A stretch of 6,052 nt of DNA from an uncultured Fretibacterium sp. (GTDB lineage: Bacteria; Synergistota; Synergistia; Synergistales; Aminobacteriaceae): the NCBI GenBank assembly GCA_937892105.1, contig CALAUZ010000350.1, positions 1 through 6,052 of the forward strand, written 5' to 3'. This document shows positions 1-5,577 of the stretch, in pieces (the stretch's first letter is position 1; each line of letters opens with the position of its first letter). A model generated the notes under the pieces. The model was given only the letters and a program-made list of their open reading frames with translations, was not told the DNA's origin and ran no database searches. The translations under genes and the position numbers were made by a program.

Positions 1-115
1 TCGACTGTGTTTCTATGCTGTCTTCCTGCTCCTCAAGGAGCGTCGAGACGCGGCAGTAAGCCGCAACTCTCTTCTTATGCTGATCACGTTTCCTGCTGAT
101 TCTGATTATGTTCAT
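1..115 (-). CDS. Large serine recombinase, N-terminal part only (gene 4, runs off left edge)
   Basis: Reading leftward from the ATG at 115-113 gives 38 codons that run off the window. The peptide starts MNIIRISRKRDQHKKRVAAY and continues CRVSTLLEEQEDSIETQ. This is the first strand of a serine recombinase (resolvase/invertase) catalytic domain. The Y-C-R-V-S motif places the nucleophilic serine at residue 24 and the conserved arginine at residue 22. A short basic leader before this motif is normal in large serine recombinases from Bacillota elements. The start is supported by an AGGTGG Shine-Dalgarno 7 nt upstream. The gene follows gene 1 on the same strand after 139 bp, so it is probably a later cistron of the same operon. 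The central, DNA-binding and zinc-ribbon parts lie outside the window, so whether the gene is intact is unknown. Confidence 0.88.
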   Translation of the reverse strand, partial: MNIIRISRKRDQHKKRVAAYCRVSTLLEEQEDSIETQS

Positions 116-254
116 TAATAGGCCACCTGTCCCTTTGTTTCTTTGTTTCTTATCTACTAAATAAAAATTTAAATGGATATTGTTTGGTTATTGTGCTTGC
201 CACATTTTGAAAATTACCGCTGTGGGCTTGAAGCACTCTTGAAGCACTGTGGGC
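116..254. other. AT-rich intergenic region between genes 1 and 4
   Basis: This 139-bp gap holds no ORF worth calling. Visible in it are the gene 4 Shine-Dalgarno, a perfect 8-bp tandem duplication on the plus strand (TTTGTTTC at 134-141 and 142-149), an AT-rich core around 155-180, and the tandem repeat at 227-248. No convincing terminator hairpin follows the gene 1 stop, which is consistent with transcription reading on into gene 4. I see no good -35/-10 pair. Confidence 0.6.
123..132 (-). promoter_or_regulatory. Ribosome binding site of gene 4
   Basis: On the minus strand the bases GGACAGGTGG lie just before the ATG, with 7 nt between AGGTGG and the start codon. The site decides the start at 115. 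It belongs to a leader that resembles the one in front of gene 1 (GAAACAAA, then an A-rich stretch, then GGACAGGT). Confidence 0.7.
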
Positions 255-256
255 TT
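220..256. repeat. 11-bp tandem duplication flanked by 10-bp direct repeats
   Basis: The plus-strand unit CTTGAAGCACT occurs twice with no gap (227-237 and 238-248). It is bracketed by two direct copies of CTGTGGGCTT (220-229 and 247-256). The right copy overlaps the stop codon of gene 1 (255-257). This looks like a local tandem duplication at the gene end. Any role as a recombinase-binding site is speculation. Confidence 0.85.
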
Positions 257-2414
257 ACGGCTTGCTGATTGGTGAGACTTGTGCGATTGTTGTGTTTGAG
301 GCAGTTATGGCCTCTGCCAGTGCGGCTGTGGCTATCTCTTTCGCCTCCCTTCTTTTGATTTGTTCTCTGTAAAGACCGGCGATAAACTGGGGATCGTCTT
401 TATCCCTTGTAACTCCTGATGGAACTGTTGACACAATCCCGCATCGCCAGTAAACCCGGACTACCCGATCATCAATAAACTCATCGCCATCGGCTCTCAT
501 CTGTTGGACTTCTGTCTCTTTGTAACTATGCCTTCCGAAGTCGATGTGATCAATCAAGTCATCAACCCACCAGTAATGGACTCTCGTGAATTTTGGCTGT
601 TTCTTCTTTATGGCAAGCATTTTTTCGGCCGCCTTCTTGAATTTCGGCTTCTGTAGCTTGGTTGCAATAAGCTGGGGCTCTAACTGTGTGTAAGCAGTCA
701 GGACAGCTTCTTCTACGAGAGCCGATGGCATTATGAAATTGTGGCAGCAGTCATTAGCCGTCTCGATAGCATTTTTATCTTGTTGTTGGCTGTTCTCCTG
801 CTGGGACTGAGAGCGTACACTATCATCGCAAAACCACCCAGTCTCGTTTCTTCTCTGCACAGTTATCGTCTTCTGATGTAGTGTGGCTTTACAGTACGGG
901 CATCTCAGCTTATCGCCGAAAGGATATTGATATTCCCCAGTCTGCTTATTTTTCATACCCAAGATTTCCTGAACCCGCTTGAACTGTTTATGACTGACAA
1001 TCGGCCTGTGGTGATTCTCGATGTAGTAAGAAGCTATTGATGTGCAGTCATTCCTCACTTTCTGATGATGCAGATGATCCAGCTTGTAAAATTTTTGAAG
1101 CTGAATGTCTCCCGCGTAACGCTCATTTGTGAGAATGTCCTTGACTGCTTGCTTGTACCACACAGTCTTGCCTGACGGGGTTGGAATCTTGTTCTTTGTT
1201 AAGTATTTGCAAATATCCTCTATTGAATGCCCGTGTTCATACAGGTAGAAAATCCTCTGCACAACGGCGGCTTCTGCCGGGACGATTTCATATTCATCAC
1301 AGAAGAGGTCAGTACTGCTTGTCTCCATGACTGCTGTCCCGCCAGTCTTTTTAGCGTTTTTACGGCGTTTCCTATTCTTCCGACGGCTTCCTTCATCGGT
1401 TTCGGCTGTACCTGCTGTTCCCGTGCTATCCGTAACATCGCAATTCAGCAGAGGATCAATCAATGGATCGATTTCCGGCAGTTTATCTCCGCCGAGAAAA
1501 TTGAAATGAGGAGTTATTGTTCCCGCTGTCCCTGTCGTTATCTCCATTGTCTCCGTTATCTCTGTGCCTGCTAATTCTGTGTTGATAGAAGCAGAAGATG
1601 TTTGAAGTGGCCTTTCCAGAGTAGCAACAGCTTTTAATGTCTCAAGAGAGTTTATGCCTCCGCCTCCGCCGGCTGTAGTGCCGCCACAGTTACCGTTGCT
1701 GTCATTGTAGGGATTGTAGCTGCTGTTATTGTTTAATGGGTTAAAGGGGTTGTAGTCACCATTATCATACGCTGCAAGAAAGGCTTTGATTTCATCTTTC
1801 TTCTCGTCCTTTCTCCTATATCCATATAGCTTTGACCATTTTGCCTTGCCGCTTTCAAATCTCTTCCTGATACCCCACTTAACGTTCTCGGATATCGACC
1901 GGCTCTCTTCTTCCGCAAATCCGGCTAAGAGCGTGAAAAGCATTTTTGACGTACCGCTTCTTGTGTCAATCCCGTCATTCTCAAAGCAAATGTGGGCACC
2001 GGCATCTTGTATACGGCGTGCGTATGTCAGGCATTCTAACGTGTTACGGGCAAAACGGCTGATGGATTTGGTTAAAATCAAGTCAATCTTCCCATGCTCA
2101 CAGTCCTCAATCATCTGCTTGAATTTTGGCCGTTTCTCCGCGCTTGTCCCTGATATTCCTTCATCGGCGTAGATGCCTGCCAACTCCCATTCAGGATTGG
2201 AGGTTATGCGTTTGGTGTAGGTTTTAATTTGCGTTGCAAAGCTGGTGAGCTGTTCCTCCATGTCGGTTGAGACGCGGCAGTAGGCGGCCACACGGAGCTT
2301 GGAATGTACGCTGTCGTTATTCTTGCTATACTTGCCATTCTTGCCGTTGATTTTGCCAGTGTTGGGCTGTTCGTTGATGATCTTACGCATTGTGCTAATT
2401 GTTTTACTACTCAT
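255..2414 (-). CDS. Large serine recombinase with intact active site and expanded linker (gene 1)
   Basis: A 719-residue site-specific serine recombinase, expected to act on DNA in the cytoplasm by cutting and rejoining attachment sites through a covalent phosphoserine. The catalytic domain spans about residues 41-180. It has A-Y-C-R-V-S with nucleophile Ser49, the E-G-I-S-G-T loop at 85-90, Arg95, and K-S-I-S-R-F-A-R-N with Arg120 and Arg123, so all signature residues are present. The linker helix (E-S-R-S-I-S-E-N) is followed by the recombinase domain (Y-G-Y at 197, then E-I-V-P-A-E-A from 376, and R-Y-A-G-D at 432-436). A zinc ribbon follows (Cys505, Cys508, Cys529, Cys556/557), then a C-terminal domain with F-G-R-H and Y-W-R-C-G-I-V-S-T-V-P-S-G. 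About 170 low-complexity residues (203-373) separate Y-G-Y-R-R from E-I-V-P, which makes the protein longer than the usual ~500-600 residues. The ATG at 2414 is backed by AGGT 8 nt upstream. It is the only member of the array here that looks catalytically competent over its full length. Confidence 0.93.
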   Translation of the reverse strand: MSSKTISTMRKIINEQPNTGKINGKNGKYSKNNDSVHSKLRVAAYCRVSTDMEEQLTSFATQIKTYTKRITSNPEWELAGIYADEGISGTSAEKRPKFKQMIEDCEHGKIDLILTKSISRFARNTLECLTYARRIQDAGAHICFENDGIDTRSGTSKMLFTLLAGFAEEESRSISENVKWGIRKRFESGKAKWSKLYGYRRKDEKKDEIKAFLAAYDNGDYNPFNPLNNNSSYNPYNDSNGNCGGTTAGGGGGINSLETLKAVATLERPLQTSSASINTELAGTEITETMEITTGTAGTITPHFNFLGGDKLPEIDPLIDPLLNCDVTDSTGTAGTAETDEGSRRKNRKRRKNAKKTGGTAVMETSSTDLFCDEYEIVPAEAAVVQRIFYLYEHGHSIEDICKYLTKNKIPTPSGKTVWYKQAVKDILTNERYAGDIQLQKFYKLDHLHHQKVRNDCTSIASYYIENHHRPIVSHKQFKRVQEILGMKNKQTGEYQYPFGDKLRCPYCKATLHQKTITVQRRNETGWFCDDSVRSQSQQENSQQQDKNAIETANDCCHNFIMPSALVEEAVLTAYTQLEPQLIATKLQKPKFKKAAEKMLAIKKKQPKFTRVHYWWVDDLIDHIDFGRHSYKETEVQQMRADGDEFIDDRVVRVYWRCGIVSTVPSGVTRDKDDPQFIAGLYREQIKRREAKEIATAALAEAITASNTTIAQVSPISKP
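1296..1808 (-). other. Low-complexity in-frame insertion in gene 1
   Basis: Gene 1 residues 203-373 lie between the Y-G-Y-R-R motif and E-I-V-P-A-E-A, which are nearly adjacent in ordinary large serine recombinases and in gene 3 of this window. The segment runs through an Asn/Pro/Tyr-rich part (NPFNPLNNNSSYNPYN), a Gly run, Thr/Gly/Ala-rich near-repeats (TTGTAGT at 293-299 and STGTAGTAET at 330-339) and a strongly basic patch (RRKNRKRRKNAKK, 344-356). I recognise no domain in it. It is probably a disordered linker built by repeat expansion. Confidence 0.75.
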
Positions 2415-2422
2415 GGTGATTT

Positions 2423-2432
2423 ACCTGTCCTT
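2423..2432 (-). promoter_or_regulatory. Ribosome binding site of gene 1
   Basis: The minus strand reads AAGGACAGGT before the ATG, with AGGT ending 8 nt upstream of it. This fixes the start at 2414. The same AAGG(G)ACAGGT arrangement, preceded by GAAACAAA, is seen upstream of gene 4. Confidence 0.7.
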
Positions 2433-2460
2433 TCTTAATTTGTTTCCTTTTTTTATTACT

Positions 2461-2500
2461 GGCACAGCACTTTATGTAAAAATGACTGTGCCTGACTGTG
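2461..2500. repeat. Inverted repeat GGCACAG/CTGTGCC plus direct GACTGTG pair
   Basis: GGCACAG (2461-2467) and CTGTGCC (2486-2492) are perfect 7-bp inverted arms around an 18-nt spacer. GACTGTG occurs twice in direct orientation with a 10-bp period (2484-2490 and 2494-2500). The pair lies 47-86 bp upstream of the gene 1 start. It could be an operator, an accessory recombinase site or an RNA hairpin in the leader; the sequence does not say which. Confidence 0.55.
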
Positions 2501-2517
2501 TCTATTTGTCTCTATCA

Positions 2518-2566
2518 TTAAGCCTTGCGGTTTACTGTGTGTAAATCCAGTATCCACAAGGCTTTT
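2518..2566. repeat. Nested inverted repeat (AAGCCTTG/CAAGGCTT) between genes 2 and 1
   Basis: The outer arms AAGCCTTG (2520-2527) and CAAGGCTT (2557-2564) are perfect 8-bp complements. Inside them TTTAC (2531-2535) and GTAAA (2541-2545) form a second small stem. On the plus strand the structure is followed by a short T tract (TTTTTAAGACTTTTT). A classical intrinsic terminator would therefore face rightward, where there is no gene to terminate. On the coding (minus) strand it is followed only by UUAAUG, so termination after gene 2 is poorly supported. A recombination or regulatory site is possible. Confidence 0.6.
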
Positions 2567-2600
2567 TAAGACTTTTTCTTGTTTCCTAGACCATGATGCC

Positions 2601-2650
2601 GTCAAAGCCACCGAAAGTCAACAAGTCAAATCTCGTCAAACTTCGTCAAA
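2601..2650. repeat. Phased GTCAAA direct repeats at the 3' end of gene 2
   Basis: GTCAAA begins at 2601, 2625, 2635 and 2645, and GTCAA also at 2617. The last three are spaced exactly 10 bp, about one helical turn, and the last copy overlaps the gene 2 stop codon (2646-2648). Read on the minus strand these are TTTGAC units. Helical phasing suits an array of protein-binding half-sites, but a chance or slippage-derived repeat is equally possible. Confidence 0.6.
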
Positions 2651-4496
2651 TCTCATCGTAGTCTGAATAGTCAGCTTCCCAGCTATCCTCAGTTCTTTTA
2701 TTTCTTTCATTTCCAGATGCTCCTGATAATGGCGGGCTGTTCCTTGACGAGCCGCCGTTCTCTGATGAATGGCTTGTAGTCTCTGTGGCATTTCTCATGT
2801 TCGTAAACATTGCAGACACAGCTTCAGCCGCAAGGTCAGGATATATGTTTGCGTTTGTGATTATGTAGTCGTCCCATAGCCGCGCTTTGTTTTGAGGCTC
2901 TTGTGTCTGCTGGCCGGAGGGGAGAGTTGATGTTATGCCGCATTTCCAGTAGATGATTATGGTTCGGTCATCTCGCCGCTCCCCGCCGTCCCTGCCGCCG
3001 TCCATGCCGCCGTCCCCGCTATCCTGTGTGTTTACCGCTGTATTTGCTGTATTTGCCGCTGACCATAGCCTGTTCTCATGCCTGCCGAATGTAATCCTCA
3101 GCACATATTCATCAAGCCACCAGTAATCGACTTCATCAAACACAGGATTTTTCTTCTTTTCCTCAATGAGCAGACGGATTTCACTGGCTGTTATTGCTTG
3201 GGCTCTGCTTTTAACCCTGCCGCCAGCACTACTCCCAGGTCTACTTCCAGCTCCGACCGATGATACTGTTGTCATTTCATTCAATAATTTTCTCAGTTCT
3301 TTGGGACTGACTTCTTTCCAAGCCTTTAGAATTGCGTCCCTTATCGGTTCTGCCGGGATCACAAATCGCCGGCAAGCCCCGTCCCCTTCGCAGAGAAAAT
3401 GAATGCCGTCAAACACAAACCGCTGCTTCAGGCTGTGTCCGCAGTACGGGCATCGCAGAAGCGAACCGAAGGGGTACAAGTCCTTCATGTCTAATATGAT
3501 GTTACAGCGGTCGAACTGTTTTCGGGGGATTATGGCCTTGTGATGATTTGCAACAGTTGCAAGATCACCGACATACCGTTCATCCTGAAGGATGGAACAG
3601 ATTTCATCTTCGTTCCATGCCGGTGTTTGGGCTTCGAGGATTTTGTCAATCTCGTCATTGGTATTCCGCAAATAAATCAGCGTGTTAACGATTTCCGACG
3701 GTAAACAGCCGTGTTCATACCAGTAGAAAATGCCCTTAATCACAGTGGCTTCTTCTTGGACAATCTCACAGTGTGGAGAATCGTTACGGTCTTTGTCATC
3801 ATGACCGCCGATCTGATCACCGTTATTAGAGCCGCTGTTATTAAAGCCGTTACCGCCGTTATCAGAGCCGCCGTTGTGGCCGTTATGATTGACAAGCCTA
3901 TAGCCATAAACCGGTTCAAACGGCTCATCTCTTTCTTTCCCTTCTTGGGCAAATGAGTCCAGCACTGTCAGCAACAAATCGGCGACATAGCTTTCAGTGT
4001 CAAAGCCTTCATACTCAAAAATCAGCCTTATTCCACAGCTCATCAATTTCCGAATTTGCTCAACCGCGTCTTTCATGTCATGAGAGAACATTCTTAGCGA
4101 TTTACACAGTAAGATGTCAAAGAACCTTGACTGCGCGTCCCTCATCATTTCAAAGAACTTTGGTCGGAGCTGAACGCAGGTTAATCCGATGTCGGCATAG
4201 ATTGCGACCAGCGTCCATTGACCTAATCTGCCTGTGTGATGACCGGAAGCACCCAAGCGTCCTGAGTAGCGATCAGAGTGATTTTTGATTAAATCGTTGT
4301 ACATGGCCGAGACATGGAGATAGCTGTTTTCGATTAATACCGAACTGTCTATACCAGCGGCCTCATCGAACGGCCCTGACACGCGGCAATAGACCGCCAC
4401 ACGGAATTTAGCAGGAGATGACGATGATGACTGACTGCTGGTAATGTCAGGATTGACGCGGGTTATTTTGGCTTTCTTTCGCCTTATACGCCCCAT
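2646..4496 (-). CDS. Large serine recombinase with degraded active site (gene 2)
   Basis: A 616-residue member of the large serine recombinase family that is probably not catalytic. The nucleophile motif V-Y-C-R-V-S is kept (Ser40, Arg38), as is Arg111. The stretch matching K-S-I-S-R-F-A-R-N in genes 1 and 3 instead reads K-S-L-R-M-F-S-H-D (132-140), so both conserved arginines are replaced (Met136, His139). The E-G-I-S-G-T loop is I-G-L-T-C-V, and about 16 residues of the linker helix after A-Q-E (183-185) are missing. The DNA-binding half is preserved: E-I-V-Q-E-E-A at 244-250, R-Y-V-G-D at 307-311, zinc ribbon Cys349, Cys352, Cys369, Cys375, then D-Y-W-W, F-G-R-H and Y-W-K-C-G-I-T-S-T-L-P-S-G. 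Low-complexity inserts occur at about 77-92, 203-242, 409-430 and in the Ser/Asn-rich tail. The start overlaps gene 3 by 13 bp and has its own AAAGGGG site, suggesting coupling. A structural or regulatory partner role is inferred. Confidence 0.9.
   Translation of the reverse strand: MGRIRRKKAKITRVNPDITSSQSSSSSPAKFRVAVYCRVSGPFDEAAGIDSSVLIENSYLHVSAMYNDLIKNHSDRYSGRLGASGHHTGRLGQWTLVAIYADIGLTCVQLRPKFFEMMRDAQSRFFDILLCKSLRMFSHDMKDAVEQIRKLMSCGIRLIFEYEGFDTESYVADLLLTVLDSFAQEGKERDEPFEPVYGYRLVNHNGHNGGSDNGGNGFNNSGSNNGDQIGGHDDKDRNDSPHCEIVQEEATVIKGIFYWYEHGCLPSEIVNTLIYLRNTNDEIDKILEAQTPAWNEDEICSILQDERYVGDLATVANHHKAIIPRKQFDRCNIILDMKDLYPFGSLLRCPYCGHSLKQRFVFDGIHFLCEGDGACRRFVIPAEPIRDAILKAWKEVSPKELRKLLNEMTTVSSVGAGSRPGSSAGGRVKSRAQAITASEIRLLIEEKKKNPVFDEVDYWWLDEYVLRITFGRHENRLWSAANTANTAVNTQDSGDGGMDGGRDGGERRDDRTIIIYWKCGITSTLPSGQQTQEPQNKARLWDDYIITNANIYPDLAAEAVSAMFTNMRNATETTSHSSENGGSSRNSPPLSGASGNERNKRTEDSWEADYSDYDEI
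2983..3018. repeat. 12-bp in-frame tandem repeat in gene 2 (three units)
   Basis: Three consecutive plus-strand units of the form CCGCCGTCCNNG lie at 2983-2994, 2995-3006 and 3007-3018. They encode the GDGGMDGGRDGG linker just before the Y-W-K-C-G motif. At the homologous place the plus-strand fragment carries a different 12-bp tandem repeat (5565-5588). Confidence 0.85.
3013..3164 (-). repeat. Long inverted repeat, left arm (in gene 2)
   Basis: The reverse complement of this 152-bp segment matches 5435-5577. There are 6 mismatches, all transitions, over 143 aligned bases (about 96% identity), plus one 9-bp indel. It encodes gene 2 residues 445 to about 495, from E-E-K-K-K-N-P to N-T-Q-D-S. 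The two arms are about 2.3 kb apart in inverted orientation. Confidence 0.95.
3037..3054. repeat. 9-bp tandem duplication in gene 2
   Basis: GCTGTATTT occurs twice in tandem (3037-3045, 3046-3054) and encodes the repeated Ala-Asn-Thr of A-N-T-A-N-T-A-V-N-T. The inverted copy at 5435-5577 has a single unit, so copy number differs between the two paralogues at this point. Confidence 0.9.
3771..3890 (-). other. Asn/Gly-rich in-frame repeat insertion in gene 2
   Basis: Gene 2 residues 203-242 form an Asn/Gly/Asp-rich run (NHNGHNGGSDNGGNGFNNSG and onward) between Y-G-Y-R-L-V and E-I-V-Q-E-E-A. The DNA is a degenerate minisatellite of CCGTTAT-like units with periods of about 9-15 bp, all in frame. 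It occupies the same structural position as the 170-residue insertion in gene 1. Gene 3 has only a normal short linker there. Confidence 0.8.
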
Positions 4497-4506
4497 GATG
4501 TAACAG

Positions 4507-4513
4507 CCCCTTT
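4507..4513 (-). promoter_or_regulatory. Ribosome binding site of gene 2, inside gene 3
   Basis: The minus strand reads AAAGGGG ending 10 nt before the ATG at 4496. It lies within the last codons of gene 3, whose stop (4486-4484) is 13 bp inside gene 2. This supports the 4496 start and suggests translational coupling of the two cistrons. Confidence 0.6.
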
Positions 4514-4571
4514 CTCGTCTATCGCTTCTGCCGCCGTTTCAATCGCCGTGATTACTGGGCCTCTTGTGACG

Positions 4572-4589
4572 CTTGTTACTCTTGTTACT
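4572..4589. repeat. 9-bp tandem duplication in the gene 3 tail
   Basis: CTTGTTACT is repeated exactly in tandem (4572-4580, 4581-4589) and lies in the part encoding the V-T-R-V-T-S-V-T-R tail. It is another in-frame short duplication in a linker or tail segment, of the same kind as those in gene 2 and the inverted fragment. Confidence 0.85.
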
Positions 4590-5434
4590 GTGGGTTCTAG
4601 GGTGTTGTGTGTGTCTAGGGCTTCTTGCACAGTTGTCGGATTATTTGCCGTAATCAATAGGAGATTAGAAAAATCTGGCAGAGTTGGCAGAGTAGCAATG
4701 ATTGTTTGTGTAACCGCTCTTGACTTCTCCATGATGGCAAACTCCGTGTCGCTGAATTTTCTTCTTGTTGCTGATAACAGCCCGTACTTTATCAGCTCCT
4801 GCACGACATCGAACAAATCCCTGTGAATAATTGCCTCGTGATGGCCTTGAATGAGAATCTGGTCAACCTGGCCTTTGTTACGCACTACCTTGCTCGTACC
4901 GTCCCTGTTTACAATCTTGCAGTACTTGTTGGACATGTAATCACCGACATATACGAGGCTTCGGAGCATTCCTTTCAAAGTCCCATGCTGCCAAATTCGG
5001 CTTGTCCCGTTTTGGCTTTCCATTCTGTTCATATCTTGCAGAATTTGTGGATAGCGGAAACACATTCCAGCCATGAAAAAGCCCTGACGGACGATTTCTG
5101 CTTCCTGCGGGATTACCTGCCAGCGATGATTTTTGCCTATGGAGATATAGCCATATCTTGCTTTCTCCCACGGCTCGCCGCGTTCAGTGCGTTTCTTCCG
5201 ACTCCAAATCAGGTTTTTAGAGATGGAGTTTGATTCTTCCTGCGCTATTGTAGCCAGGATTGAGAGCATCAACTCCCCGCCTTGACTGTCGCTTTCAAAC
5301 TGTTCCTTCTCGAAATGGATTTTGACACCTAGTTCTGATAAGTGCCTGATAGTCTCCACACATTCAAGCATATTTCTGGCAAAACGCGAGATGCTCTTAG
5401 TTAAGATTAGCTTCACTTTCCCTCGTTCACAGTC

Positions 5435-5577
5435 GAGGAAAAGAAGAAAAATCCTGTATTTGACGAAGTCGATTACTGGTGGCTTGATGAATATGTGCTG
5501 AGAATTACATTCGGCAGGCATGAGAACAGGCTATGGTCAGTAGCAAATACAGCGGTAAACACACAGGATAGCAGGGA
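5435..5577 (+). repeat. Long inverted repeat, right arm
   Basis: This is the 143-bp partner of 3013-3164 in opposite orientation, about 96% identical apart from one missing 9-bp unit. Identity starts sharply at 5435, directly beside the truncated gene 3 codon for aspartate (5434-5432), so this position is a rearrangement junction. Three of the six differences are silent, and these are the ones in the conserved domain. Confidence 0.95.

Larger units (their letters stand above)
2415..2645. other. Structured intergenic region upstream of gene 1
   Basis: This 231-bp non-coding stretch between gene 2 and gene 1 contains, from right to left, the phased GTCAAA repeats, the nested inverted repeat at 2518-2566, the GGCACAG inverted repeat at 2461-2492, an A-rich leader with GAAACAAA, and the gene 1 Shine-Dalgarno. 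Such density of symmetric elements next to a recombinase gene is where a regulatory or attachment site would be expected. No clear -35/-10 promoter was found. Confidence 0.55.
4484..5434 (-). pseudogene. Large serine recombinase missing its N-terminus (gene 3 remnant)
   Basis: The recombinase-like frame covers about 316 codons from D-C-E-R-G-K-V at the right end to the TAA at 4486-4484. It begins mid-domain: in gene 1 the matching D-C-E-H-G-K-I starts at residue 104, so roughly 100 N-terminal residues with the nucleophilic serine are absent. What remains has K-S-I-S-R-F-A-R-N with both catalytic arginines (remnant residues 17 and 20), the linker helix E-S-N-S-I-S-K-N, Y-G-Y-I followed by a normal short linker to V-I-P-Q-E-A-E-I-V, V-Y-V-G-D, and H-H-E-A-I-I. 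No zinc-ribbon cysteines are seen; the C-terminus is a Thr/Val/Ala-rich tail. The frame stays open to a start at 5521, but those 29 codons are antisense to the inverted fragment and are not recombinase sequence. It lacks a native start and must be non-catalytic as it stands. Gene 2 follows with a 13-bp overlap. Confidence 0.88.

Noticed and set aside
1227..1574. Plus-strand ORFs of 60-136 codons opposite the recombinase genes
   Set aside because: They lie antisense to conserved coding sequence, lack Shine-Dalgarno sites that I can see, and give Cys/Ser/Leu-rich peptides of the kind expected from antisense reading.
2520..2580. Intrinsic terminator for gene 2
   Set aside because: The hairpin has its T tract only on the plus strand. 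On the transcribed minus strand it is followed by UUAAUG, so it does not fit a terminator for the leftward operon.
2601..2650. CRISPR-like array
   Set aside because: The repeats are only 6 bp with 10-bp periodicity and no spacers. They are short direct repeats, not CRISPR units.
5435..5521. The 29 N-terminal codons (MPAECNSQHIFIKPP...) that would extend gene 3 to a start at 5521
   Set aside because: They are the antisense of the inverted gene-2-like fragment. The same antisense peptide can be read opposite gene 2 at 3078-3170, so this is not native recombinase sequence.
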